Below are positions 25,725 to 39,000 of a stretch of 64,000 nt of DNA, one piece after another. Within the stretch, counting starts at the first letter, position 1, and the number at the start of each line of letters is the position of its first letter. The stretch lies in the NCBI GenBank assembly GCA_011033025.1, contig WFMF01000026.1, positions 248,001 to 312,000 of the forward strand. Direction: 5' to 3'. The notes beneath the pieces were generated by a model. That model searched no databases. It was not told where the DNA came from and saw only the letters and a program-made list of their open reading frames with translations. The stretch is from Beroe forskalii (taxonomy: Eukaryota; Ctenophora; Nuda; Beroida; Beroidae). Made by a program: the position numbers and the translations under genes.

Positions 25725-26705
25725 ATGTTACAATCCAATATAATTCTTGAGAAGATTCCTGGTTATTATGTTAAAGATGTAGCTGTGAACTGGCATGGCA
25801 CCAAAATGGCAGTTTGCTCCAATAACACTGTGAATATTTGGAGTAGTAACAGTGAACAAAATTGGGTTAAAGAAGAAAATGGAATTGAACTTGATAAACA
25901 GAAAATTGTTGAGCGACTTTCCTGGGCACATCCTGAATTTGGGCTGGTAATTGCTGTTTGTACTAAGAATGAAATAACTATTTGGGAGTTCAAGTCTAAT
26001 GACTCAGGTGGTCAGTGGTTTAATAGAACAACTCCCCCAATCAATGAGCCTCGATATAATGTTATCAATGATGTCAAATTCAGTCCATCATATTCTGGTA
26101 TAGGCAGATCTAGAGCTCTTGATTTAGCCTATTGCACTGCTTATGGGCATTTGAAAATTTTGAGGTGCAAAGATGCTCATCTCCTGAAAGACTGGGAAAC
26201 TTTAAAAGATTTATCTTTAAATGATAAGGATCAGTTTACTTGCCTAGCCTGGAATGTAACTTGTAATTCTACAATGATTGCTGTTGGAACATCTGAAACA
26301 TCTTCTAAAGACACTAGAGGAGAAGTTAAGTTGTTTGAATATGATGATTCCAAGCATGAATGGGTTTACCGGGAAGTTATAGCTAAAACCTATAATGGCC
26401 AAGTAAATGATATTGCATTCGCCCCAAACCCTGGAAGATCATTTAATACACTTGCTATTGCTTCATCAGATTTGCAAATAATTGACTTCAAAACAACTGA
26501 TCATGGAAAAGTAAATCAGATTCGACAAGATCAAAATCAAGTGGACTCAAAGCAAAATAAGATTGAGGTTTGGAAGTTAAGTTGGTCAAGCCTCGGAACC
26601 ACTTTGTGTGCCACAGGAGATGATGGCTTTATAAGACTGTGGAAAAACAACAATAAGTGGGAGTGCACTAATACTATTAAATGGAATGGGACAGCTGTAT
26701 CATAA
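25725..26705 (+). CDS. seh1: Seh1-like nucleoporin, intronless
   Basis: Encodes 326 residues, slightly shorter than animal Seh1 (about 360). Seh1 is a WD-repeat beta-propeller in the nuclear pore Y-complex and in GATOR2, which signals amino acids to TORC1. Family signatures are visible: WAHPEFG near residue 68, the DVKFSP blade, LAWN, DIAFAPNPGRSFNTLAIAS near residue 230, and the closing GDDGFIRLWK and WNGTAVS. The AGGAATGTTAC context supports the start. It has no introns, unlike its neighbours, and its codons are strikingly A/T-ending, which suggests a retrocopy or an unusual origin. It is uninterrupted, so probably functional. A Penelope-like remnant ends 555 bp upstream. Seh1 rather than the related Sec13 is chosen on the blade sequences. 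Confidence 0.92.
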   Translation: MLQSNIILEKIPGYYVKDVAVNWHGTKMAVCSNNTVNIWSSNSEQNWVKEENGIELDKQKIVERLSWAHPEFGLVIAVCTKNEITIWEFKSNDSGGQWFNRTTPPINEPRYNVINDVKFSPSYSGIGRSRALDLAYCTAYGHLKILRCKDAHLLKDWETLKDLSLNDKDQFTCLAWNVTCNSTMIAVGTSETSSKDTRGEVKLFEYDDSKHEWVYREVIAKTYNGQVNDIAFAPNPGRSFNTLAIASSDLQIIDFKTTDHGKVNQIRQDQNQVDSKQNKIEVWKLSWSSLGTTLCATGDDGFIRLWKNNNKWECTNTIKWNGTAVS

Positions 26706-26888
26706 TGATATAAACTAGTTGATTAATTTATTTTTAATGTATTTTAATCTTTCATATAATAATTTCATACATTTGTAATTTTGTGAAGACTAATATTATG
26801 TGATATGACCATGTGACCAACAGCAACAATTTTACTATGAATTGGTGTTTTCAGTATTGGTAAGCTTTTAAGTATTCCTACTATGTAG

Positions 26889-26894
26889 AATAAA
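26889..26894 (+). promoter_or_regulatory. Candidate polyadenylation signal of the Seh1 gene
   Basis: AATAAA about 185 bp after the stop codon. A second A/T-rich candidate lies near 26987. Either could end the transcript before the next gene. Confidence 0.45.
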
Positions 26895-27089
26895 TTCATA
26901 AGTCCATTATTTGTTTGTCCTGGTACCCACCTGATTGTTGTTTTACTATTTGTCTATAACATTCGATTTGAATATTTTTGATCCTCATAAAATAAAAATA
27001 TTGATAATGCATGAAAATATTGCCTGAAAATGTTGGTATTCTGTAATTTGTATTCAAATTTGATTAACAAATTGCTTGAGCATGGGATT

Positions 27090-30000
27090 ATGGGTGCAAA
27101 ATGTGTTCCTGAAAGTAATACATATGAGCAAGTAATGCAGATTAACACTGTGAAATGCAGTGCACCAGACTCTTTACCAGAAAATCACACAGTCAATGGC
27201 ATTGCTGATTCTACACCAATCAAGTTTGTTTCAAATTTACAAACGGTCAATATATTTGCCTCCACCTAATATTCTATTTTATAATATTGATTCAGTTATC
27301 ATAAAATCAAATCTATAACCATATTATAATTTGTCACTGCATCAATAGAAATCTAATCTTCAATTTTCTATCAGAAAGTCTACAGAAAAGAAAGCAGGAG
27401 TAAATGGGCCAGAAACAGAACCTCAGACCACTCCAGAAGCAGTGAAGAGTAATGGAGTAGCTCCAGTTGCTGCTGCTGCCACCCCTGAGACCCAGAGTCT
27501 GACTGGGAATCACTCGAGGAAACCCAGTGTCGGCACCACCAACAGCTTCAAAGCAAATGGCTCTGCTAAGAATGGCGACAGTCTGTCCAGGTAAATAACT
27601 CATCAATTGAAATGTGTTTGTTTCTTTATTTCATACAGAGAATTGATTGATTGATTACTCAAAATCGAGGTTACAATTAATAATAGGTTCCTTCAAGTTT
27701 TTCGTTCGTAATTCTATCATTAAATAAACAACTCTGAATTTAAGTAAACAAACACTTGAACCTATCAACAAACCATGCAACATCTCTAAATTTCCATACT
27801 TTAGTGCGTGTTTCTATGTTGAATACGATTTGCTTCATGCAAACCAACTCTAAAATCTAAATGAACATAATCTTTTGTTCCTCACTGGTACTAACCACTT
27901 AATTAGTTACTTAGTTGTACTCTCAGTATGTAATACAGAGCGTAGGTCAGGTACTATCCTTCATAGATGCAGTACCGCCGATATGAGCTGTTGAATAGCT
28001 CTAAGTTTTGTCCATCAAGTCATTGTACCTGGCATGTTGTGCTGTTAACCACGGTGAAGACTCCGAATATGATCCGTACTTCACATCATAATTTACTTCT
28101 GACTGTAGAAAAGTATAGGAAACAAGGAAATTTAAGATGAATGGTTATTACTGCCTTTAGCTTTAAGGGCCTAGTTCAAATTCATGCGAGGCTTCTCATA
28201 CTGCATTTCCTACTTTATGTTAATTAAGTCAGCGTTTAATGAATTCTCATGAATTATATTATATGTGTGCTGTGAGCTGATAGACGTCTGATTGGCATAT
28301 AACCTCCTTATTATGCGCATCTCATTATCCGAATATACTGTGGCTTCGGACCACTGGGGAGGAATAGGATAGATTCCCCAGAACTATCTCCCTCAGCCCA
28401 TTCCGCGGAAATCATTTTATCGAGACCAACTCAGCGCTGCTCTTATACGCATACTTCTTATGTAGTGCCTGCTGGCCGCCCATACTCGCTAGCCACTTCC
28501 TGCTGACGGTATTATCAGGATGGGTAATGGTGAACAGGCGAACAGCCTCGTAGTGTATACGAACTCATGTTAACTTAGTACATATAATGCAATATGTAAT
28601 GTGTATGATTCACCATTAGCTTACTCGCAGCTTTTCTAGCTGTTTAAAGCCAATGTGTTCTATTACATGGAGATGATATAACATCTAATGTACCAGAGCT
28701 CAGTGTATTGTAGTCAAATGTATGAATAATGTATCTGCCGGGTATTCATAGGCTTACAGAATATCTGAATTGTGCATTATGAATGGTGGAGCAGTGCCTT
28801 ACTGTGGCTCACTACAACACGAGCCATGCACTATACGGGGACACGGGGTATACCCTGAATTTAGGGGGAAGGGGGTTGGGGACTACCCCCAGATTCCATA
28901 CCTGTTCTAATACGGGAGGGCACCAAAAATTATAGGGTTTTTGAAGGTTTGAAGGGTTTCCCCTAACCCATCCTCTACTTATACTAACATACTAACGGGT
29001 CTCCAGTTTCAGGTCCACTTCCACCATGTCGAGTGGTTCCATAGCGAGTAACATCAGTCAGCTGTGTGAGAAGTACTTCATGCAGCCTTTGATCAGGAGC
29101 CGCTCTCTGCCTACTAACATGCCCCACAACAACGTGAGTACTGGGGTGTCAGAGTGGTGTCAACAGAGTGGTGTCAGATTGAGTGGTTTCAAGGTGGTGT
29201 CAATTGAGTGTCAAAGTGGTGTCAAGAGTGAACTAGGACTGTGGTGTCAGAGTGGTGTCAATTGAGTTGTGTCAACTGTTTTTGATAGTGGTGTCAACAG
29301 GGTGGTGTCAGCTTTGTTAGAGTTGTGTAAGAGTGATGTCAATGAAGAAGAGTAAAGAGCAGTAAACAAAATAAGGACTCCCTTCTACATTCTGGAAGCA
29401 GGGACACTATAACCGATGATATTCAAGTCCCCACTCTTACACCATACGTTACTCATTTATCCAAGAGAGATGTAATATGCCCGCTCTATAGTACATATTT
29501 AACACCAGACTGAGTTGTATTCGCTTATATAGTGCTTTCCTGGAACACCCTACCGAGAATATTTTACAAGCCAGAGATTTTAAGGAGATTTGAGAATATT
29601 ATTTAGTCTCCCTCGTACATTCCCTGATTTACTCCACAGATGGATTGTGAATTTCAGTGCAATCTTGCTTTAAAAGTTTAGGCTCCCCTCAGGGCCCCTA
29701 TGATATTAACCCTACCCCTCTAACCCCCCCTCTCACACCGCCCTCTAACCCCCTTCCTCCCCTTCCCCCTCTAACCCTCCCCGCCCCCCTCTAACCCTCC
29801 CCCTCCCCCCTCTAACACTTCCTTCCCCCTCTAACATCCCCTCCCCTCTAACACCCCTCCCCCTCTAACACCCCCTCCCTCCAGACGTCCGGGTCGCCCC
29901 GCTCCATGCCCTACATCCACCTGCGGCGGAAGAAGGGAAAGTGTCTGCGGAAGTTCTGCATGCGGTTCCTGGCGCCGGCGGCGGCGTGCAGCGGCGTGGC

Positions 30001-33000
30001 GGCGTGCCAGTTCAACATCGTAGCGGACAGGAACCTCGGGAAACCAACCCCGGTGAGTTTATAGGGGTGCTTTTAAAAGGTGTTTTAGGAGATGCAGAAT
30101 CCAGACAAATAGTGGATAGTGGGAAGTTTGAGTTGCAGTGGGGAGTAATTATTAAGGGATTTGAATACTAAATCCGAGGAAATGAGCGCGGAATAAGCCG
30201 CATTTAGATAATGGCTCATTCCTTGCTCATTTTCACAAATCTAAGGTGCAAAAAACAAAGAAACTTATTAAATTGGTAGCGGTGGCTGTACGTGAGTACT
30301 GAGTATGTGAATCTCTCCCCAACCATTGTCTATAGAATTAGGGTGTTTGTATACAGTACTGAGAACTGGTGGGTTGATTGTTTGTAAGTAGTGCGTGTTA
30401 TTTCAGTTCTCAGAGTTGAGCCTGTTGTTCTGAAGCAGTAGGGAAATTACATGGAACGGTATAGAAAGTGCAATAAGTACTACAAGAAATAATAGAGAGT
30501 TCAATAAGTACAGATGTGATTGTCTTTACAAATTACTAAGAACGGTATAGATAATAGAAAGTTCAATGAGTAGAGGTGCTGGTCTTTACATGACGTATCA
30601 TTCATGCCTATTGTCAAATGAAATAAACTTTATTTCACATCCAAGCAACGCATTATATGCCATATTGTCTATTGATTACTTGTAATTACTAATTTGATTA
30701 CTATTATTTTGACCATTAATTTCGTGATAGTCACTTAATCAAGATGTACAATTGTAGGAATCATGAACAATTGTAGGAATTATGCAATTCTAAATTAATA
30801 TTACATCAATTGATCAATGATCAGTCCCCGTTGTAGAATTTTTGTGTTCAAGTTCTAGAGAATCTTCTAGCCAATATTCTAAACTCTTGCATTGAGTAAA
30901 ATCCTAAAATCATTGTTGGATTCACACGGTTATCGAAATGATAATAATTATCCTAATTTATTCTATATCATTCTATTTATTCTAATTTAACCTATATCAC
31001 AGCCTACTATATATCCTGCTTAATTATTCAATAAGAGCATTGTCCACCGATTGAGAAATGAATTAATGATCGGTAAACTAAGATTTTAGTCCTGCTGGAT
31101 GGGTGAATCCGTCTTTCCAAATGTGGAGAAATTCTAAAGTTTAAAGATAATTTACAATTCTACCACCTTAACAGTTCCCAGAATAAACTTATTAATTCCG
31201 TGTGACACACTACCAAATGCTCCTATGACTCTTGACACTAACCCCCATCCCTTTCTCCCCTGTTGCTTGCAAGAGAATAAACCCCCATCCCTTGCAGGTG
31301 ACGGGACTAAGCCAGTGTACCCGCTTGGTTTCAGTAAAGGAAACCCAGGGTTGGAAGGAGCCATTCCTCCCGTGTGTAATGGGGTAAACACCGTCAAACT
31401 GCAGCAACTCAGAGAGGCTAACCGGCAAGAGGAGGTCGAGAAGGTGAGGATTCGGTGATAGACTGTTTTTAAATGTTACTGTGATGAATTGAAAGTAAAA
31501 AGAAAATAGAAACTGACTTTCCATAATGCTAATTTGACGCTTATTCTTGCCTCTTTTCTCAATATTTCTACCGTAAATCCCTCTAAAGAGGTTCTGAGCA
31601 CCCTCTGAACAGTTAACTCCATTTCTAACCCCTCAGCCGCCGTACAACTTCTTCATCTGTCACACGGAGGAGGACTACGTGCCCTACGTGGATAAGTTGG
31701 TGAAGAAGTGCGAAAAGGAGGGGGTCTCCATCTTCTCCAGGAGTTACTCCCTCCTGTGGGGAGACAGTCAGAGGGTGGACACCCAGCTAGCTATCAGCAG
31801 GTCTGTGACGGGGAGGAAGGGGGAGTGAGTGGGGAGGGGGAATGAGTAGGGAGGGGGAGTGAGTGGGGAGGGGAGTGTGTGGGGAGGGGGAGTGTGGGGG
31901 AGTGAGTGGGGAGGGGGAGTGAGGGGTGAATCGGGAGTTAGCGGTGGGGGGTAGGGAGCGATTTTTCTGATCTTCTTACATTCATGGCTGTGCTCACGAT
32001 GATCTTGCATCACAAGTGAACAAAATGAATTAATGATAGATCTCGGCTGATTAATGAAGATTTAAATTATCATTAGTCCATCAGAAATTAATTCATTAGT
32101 TAATGTGTGCATACCAAGGGAAAATAATATTTAATTGGGCTCAGTAATTCCATGCTCAAATTATCATATACATGAAATATACTGAATACTTATTAATAAA
32201 TGCGATATAAATTCTCATGATTTAACTCTGAGTGCAGTATATTATCGTGCCGTATATTCAACTAATAATCACGAATAAAGGGCAGTGAATTTATTCACTT
32301 TCTCTTTCTTCCTCCTCTCGGATTCCCGGCCTTTATACATTGTTAAGGTATGCATAATGTAATATGCTGTTATGCGCGTTTATTGTTCGATGTGACACTC
32401 GTTATGTATGCGGTAATGTAAATTCCTGTAAGAGCGGCGCACATCTGTAAATGTGACGTCATCAATGGACTACTGTTACACCTCATTTAAACAGTTGCAA
32501 ACTCAAGATAATTTAGAAATTGATACAGGGAGTAGGGACAAAGGGTCTTCGTCAATGGGACATCATCATTTAAACAGTAAACACTCGTAAGGAAATGGCG
32601 GTTTTCTGGGGGCACAGATCCTCTGAAAAACTCTTCCTGAGGCTTCACCGGATCGACGTGTGTCTTCTTCTAATACTGAGTTCCCTTTCAGTACATCTGT
32701 CTCGTAGCACGAAGTAGTGAGGCTATCCCCTAACGCAATGTATTACTAATTCAGTGAATATCTTATCATTATACTACATATTACACCGCATATTATGTAG
32801 CCATATAACGTCTTCATTATGCTACCGCTTATAAAGTATGCAATATAACATAAATATAACAATATAGCATACCATCACTGAGTGTAATGGTACACTCAGT
32901 GTGATATGTAGGCTGCTTTAGGAGGGTACTGTTAACCTCTCTGCCCTGAAGAGTAAATATAGGCGGCCCAGAGGCTTCACCTCACCACTCAGCTCCATAA

Positions 33001-36000
33001 TCAACTCACCACTTTAAGCTACAATGATGCCTTCAACTCACCACTTTGAGCTACAATGATGCCTTCAACTCACCACTTTGAGCTATAATGATGCCTTCAA
33101 CTCACCACTTTGAGCTATAATGATGCCTTCAACTCACCACTTTGAGCTATATATTGATTCCGTCACCTCAAACGCCTACTTTTCTGCGAATGAGGTGCGC
33201 AGTGTGGTGAGTGACTCAGAGCGTTGAGTCTTGTTAGATTTATCAGAAAGAGCATGAGATTCTGAGAACTCCACCGCGTATGATTATGATAATAATATTA
33301 TGTTAATTCATAAAGTGTATATTAATTCATGCATTTAACTGGGATTGGTGAGAGAATGAGGCGTGTGGTTTACATGACGTCACTGTTATAGGTTAACATG
33401 GTGAGTTGGTGAGTCAGCCTAGTCTATTTTAGCGTGCAGGGTTTGTTAAAACCTGCTTTGTACTCTGGTGACGTAGGAGGCTGAGTTTTTGAGGAAAACC
33501 GCCCAGCTTGTTATTGTTTTCAGCGGCAAAAGGATTTCTTATGCACATAGGAATAATTTCATAGTTAGTACCATCATAACGGCATTAAAAGCTCCTTTCG
33601 GTCACACACGAAAATGAGAATTCATGGGAATCTTTCATGCATATATCTTTGGATGGAACTTTTTTCCAGTTTCATTGTCAAAATCCTCAAAAGCGATTGT
33701 ATCAACTTGTATTGGGAAGTCCGTGATCATCATTGCCTTAACTTTATTAAAGAAGCATGGCTAACAGTAAAATAACTCAGTCTAGAAGGTCACCAACTTA
33801 ATGATGAGTAATCTGATAAGTTATCAAGCTGAATATATTGAGGCTTGCATATGTAACGGGCCATGTTTAGACTAACATATGGACACCAGGTTTTCTTATA
33901 TATTAGTCATAATATGCACATAAACGGAATAAATTGTGGTTATGGTCGTGTCGTATGAGACATATTCTGCATATCATATTTGAATAAAATGAAGTTTTGT
34001 CTAAAAGTTATCAGTTCGCTACTCAGTATGAGATTTCCCTATTTTTAGAGCGCAATGAATGGAATTCGGGTATCGCTAGGACCCCATCCCTCTCACATTT
34101 TTCACTCTTGAGACAATCAGTCTGATTAGAATTTGGGTTTGGGTGTTCTAGAAATAGTGAGGGAGAGATGGGAACAATGCCTCGTTTCAACCTCAGATGA
34201 TAAAATATCATAACGTAACTTCCTAAGCAATAGGCAATGTAGAGGAACATTCTGTGAAGGTTTGTAGAATTCTGATTCCCTGTTCCAATAACTCCGCTTG
34301 TTTCAAGAATAACTAGAACTCCACTTGTTTCAGTGCGTTATTCGGGATTGTGCTCCTCTCTCCTGCCCTGCTCAACAGTTACAGGAGCTCTTGGTGCGAA
34401 AAGGTAGGTTTGTCAATTATCAGTTGAGTGATTTGTGAAATCGCCAGTTTTTAAATCACTGAATTTCAGGATTAATATGTATCCCAAATCCAGATACGTG
34501 TTTCCAGAACTGATTCCATTTTAACAATTCTATTAGAATATTCATGTCTCCAGATCATAGAAGATTGTGATTTCAAGCCCCAATCCCTAACCCTCACAGA
34601 TAACACGTTACTGTTCTAGGCTAATGAATTGCCAAACATGCTCCTTTCTGAATATTCCTAAGAAAGTAAGAAGGAGCTTTAGCTTTCCTCAGAAGGTTGA
34701 AATGAAACTAAAATCCCTACTAAAACAAGGGAATTCCCATTCCCCAGGGAATGGTGGAAGTCTAAATGTTTGTGTTCATTTGACACAGTTAAAACAGCTC
34801 TTGCCAAGTTTAATGTGGGTCTGGGAAGTATAGGTTGCTGTGAATTGAATAATAGGTTTAATGGCTACTGGAATCAAGTCGACTACAATATTATTTGTCC
34901 GTACATAATATGTGTGTTCGTGTTTTAGTTCGTTTGTTTGTTTGTACACATGTTCGCGTGTGTGTTCGGCGTTCGCGTGTTTTTGTTTTTAAGTATGTGT
35001 GTTCGCGTGTTCGCGTGTGTTTGTATGTACGCATGTGCGTGTGTTTGTATATTGTGTTTGTATGTACATATATGTTTGTATGTGTTTGTGTTTATAGACA
35101 TGTGTTTGTATAGTTGTATGTACAGATGTTTGTATGTATGTTCGCCTGTGTGTTTGAAGACATCGCAGAGAGGTACGTGTGCAGCACATTTTATAAGTGA
35201 TTGCTGCCTCTTACACTCTTAGCATATATTCAGTAGCCCGCATAATATGCTATATGCACATACATCAAGCGCTAGGATCGTGCAGTGACGTCATTATCAG
35301 GGGTTAGAGCGGGGCGTTGATGACCTCATAGGGTCTATTGTACGTGCAATGTTTTGTGAGTGTAAAGGAGGGAGCCATGTGTGTATATTAGAATAGCATA
35401 TTCAACGTTATGTGGGCTATTAGGTCACCAACCAGTGGTCAGGTGACATAACCAGTGGTGACATTACCAGTGGTCATGTGACATAGCCAGTTACATAACC
35501 AGTGGTCATGTGACATAACCAGTAGTGACATAGCCAGTGTCATTTGACATAACCAGTGTCACCGTGACATAACCAGTGGTCAGGTGACATAACCAGTTAG
35601 AATAGCATATTCAACTCATTGTGTTGACATAACCAGTGTCATGGGACATAACCAGTGGACATGTGACATAACCAGTGTCAGGTGACATAACCAGTGTCAG
35701 GTGACATAACCAGTGGTCAGGTGACATAACCAGTGTCTTGTGACATAACCAGTGTCATGTGACATAACCAGTGGTGACATAACCAGTGTCATGTGACATA
35801 ACCAGTGATAACTTGACGAAAAAAGGGGTTCTCTCAATCGAAGCAATAGCGTTATCATCATACTCGTGTGTGTATTGAACCTGTTATGTAAGTATCTGGG
35901 AATTATCTCCAGTATCCAACATTTAAACTTAAAGTACTCTCTTGGATATTGTTAGCGCTACTGAATGTCATTATAGAGTTTAGTTATAGGTATGTTATAC

Positions 36001-39000
36001 CTGCATACTAACTATTATAGTATTATACGGTATTCTAGTTGTACCTGCATCTACTTCACAATGTATGTATAACTTTGATATTCCAGTGAGATTCCTAGAG
36101 GCTAGAACAATTTCAAATTTAAATTATACGGTCGCAGGGCGTACAGTGGTGAATGGTGCACCCTTACGTTCTATCTACCTTGGATAATTCCCATTCTGTG
36201 TACCCTATAATTACATGTGAAAGTTTCACAAATGAAGCCAAAGAAACTTTCGACGCCAAATTTTCAACCAAACATCGCCTGCTGAACTTTGAAACCGTAC
36301 CACGCTTTATGTGGTACAGCGCACATTTCAAACGGTAAAACTCCCCCTGAAACGTTTTGGTTTCATGAGTTCATGGTTAACTACACCACTAAAACTTGTT
36401 AAACTTAAGGCTGACGTTAATTGTCTCTGACAGTGCCTTGCACGAGCTAATTTAAGTGCCTGTTCGATATAGGACACGCCGAAATATGAAGTGTACAATT
36501 GAAATGGAAAATAAATTTACACAATGTATTCACAGGGTCACATCATGTTTTGCTCCTTCATAAAATCATGTTTTGTGCCGACATTTAGCATAATGTTTCT
36601 GTGGCAGTCCTATTACGGCGTTAAATAAATAGCTTTACAGCATATCAGCTGAAAAGTGAAAGCATGAGAAAACCTATTGAACTAAATAAGTTAATAATTC
36701 TGATAATTGATTGGCATATGGGTATTGGACTGACGCTGCTGCCGGTTTAGTTTAAGGTTCCCAAATACTTCCCATACTACCAAATGCTGGCCAATGTTCA
36801 AATGGATATGATGCTGTCAAGTAGTGTTAAGAACTGCTGCAGTAGGCTATTGACTTGTGTGTTATCTGTATAACCTACAAAATATGGGATTTATCCGCAT
36901 ATTGTTCCTGATGTCATACTCTTAAATAGCTCCTATATGGGAGCTGTTAAATTAATATATTATATTATTCAATAATATTACTGAGGCAGGACAAATTCAT
37001 TATTATACCTTTTATATATGCTATTCGAGCAGGAGTAATGAAATGTAGGCTGAGTTAGGCTACTAAATTAGGCTACTGAGTACTGCTGGAGCGTGACAGG
37101 TTACTTGGTTACTTTGAAAGGTTAATTTGTCACTTGAAAGGTTCGTTAATTTGTCTCAGTGAAGATTCATATATTCCACTTAAACCTATTAAACCTACTC
37201 ATACTTTCTTACAAATCGCTCGCGCTATTGTGGCTACTTAATTATATTTTAAGTGTTGTGTGAATTATGAGTTTAATGAAATAAAATTAAGATTTAGATT
37301 CAGATTTAGAAAAAATGGGTTTTGTTACTTAACTAAATTCAGTAGCAATCCTGAATGCTGATAGTATGAGAAATGGCATGTTATTCATGAAGTTTTTGTA
37401 AGTTATTTAACTATTAACATCATCGCTATAAATAATATTTAAATTCTCTGAAATATTCTGTTATCATTAAACGTCTCCTCTTGAGAGTGCACCTGGCCCT
37501 GCATAATGAGTCGTTTCCATTATAAGATAGGCGGCCTCAACTCCTCAACTATATTGTGACTGTTTAATAAGTGTTTATCAGTTCAACCACTCATAATTAT
37601 TCATGATATAACCTCAACTTCGTGTGTTTATTTATTGAAAAGAAAGAGAATAAGTTTGTCAAATCACTGCAACTTTGTACTGTGTTTTGAAGAAATTAAA
37701 ACAGTCACTTCAAAGCAAGAAGACAGCGTTAATCAGAACGCCTAGTCGTTACTGCGCGACTTCCAATATAGCAAACGTTTTCCTGCTTACGTCAGTGGAA
37801 CGTTGAGTGAGGTTTCATTTCGTTACTTGAAGGTTGAGTGAGGTATGTTTGATTATGTGTATTTCATAAGAGCATAATATATTTTCTCATTATGTTTTAG
37901 TGTACTCTGGAAAGTTGGAAGTCGGAGCATTGGCAATGCTAAGTGGCGTCATTATCAGGGTTTATTAGGGTGAAATGATGCGTCAAGATTATGGAATTGA
38001 TTAACACTTTAAACCGGCGTGAAGATTTCATTTTATGAGCATAAAAACTGCCATATAATGCAAATTAAAACGGAGAGATTCGTTAAGAAGTAATTCGTTG
38101 TCATGTGACCTATTTTCAAGTCTGGTAAGAAAGAAAAGCAATTCCAGTGGTTAAAATACATGTAGTTAATTCTCTTAAATCTATTTGTTAAACACTCAAC
38201 TGCTTGTGTTCTTCAGAACAGCTACATTTCAAATATTTATTTAGTCTAGACTCCTCGATTAGCTTGAGAACATATTTCAAGTGATCTCTTAACAATAAAG
38301 CAACAATCAACTCCAAAGGTTTATAAACCCCCATAAGCTGATTGAGGTGGTTCAATCAGTGACGTCACTATAACGCTTTACAATGGTGAATTGATGACGT
38401 CACACTGTAATATGCTGCGAGTGTGTGGAGGTGGTTAAACTCAATATAATATTCTAACATATTCCTGCTCTAGAAAATACCCCGGATTCCTGGAATCTAA
38501 ATACCCGGCATTTATTACAGCTACAAGAGAACTATATGTGCTCCTTTATAAACTATATGTGCTCCTTTATAAAGCGTCTGAATGCATTTCCCTTTCCTGT
38601 AGATTCCTGTAGATTGTAGGTGGTTTTGATGGGATACTCACACAATATTCAGGGGAATATCGGACGTGATTATCTGGGGGCAGGATCTGGGGGCAGTATC
38701 CGGGCTCTCACTTTCTATTTTCAGGGGTTTCAATCAATCAGCAATACATGAACATTGAAGTGGTTCTGGGAAACGTGTATTAGTTTCAGGAACGTTGAAG
38801 TAACGAATTGAAATGTTACTAAGTGACATTACACGAGTATTATTTCAGGATTTGGACGTGTTGTTTGACCGTAACACGAGTGTTAACGGTTGCCACAGTG
38901 TCATTCTGCCCATCTACTGCGGTGGAATCACTCATGAACAGGTAAAGCTACTATTTAATTTGATTAGTGATTTCCTAAAAATTCAAGGAAATTTAGAAAG

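Noticed and set aside
25725-26705. Sec13 rather than Seh1
   Set aside because: WAHPEFG could suit both, but DIAFAPNPGRSFNTLAIAS and the closing GDDGFIRLWK/WNG match Seh1.
34895-35222. Cys/Val-rich plus-strand ORFs
   Set aside because: GTGTTTGTATGT low-complexity sequence; also open in other frames.
35425-35815. Possible CRISPR array
   Set aside because: Units are 17-21 bp without distinct spacers, inside an animal intron; it is a minisatellite.
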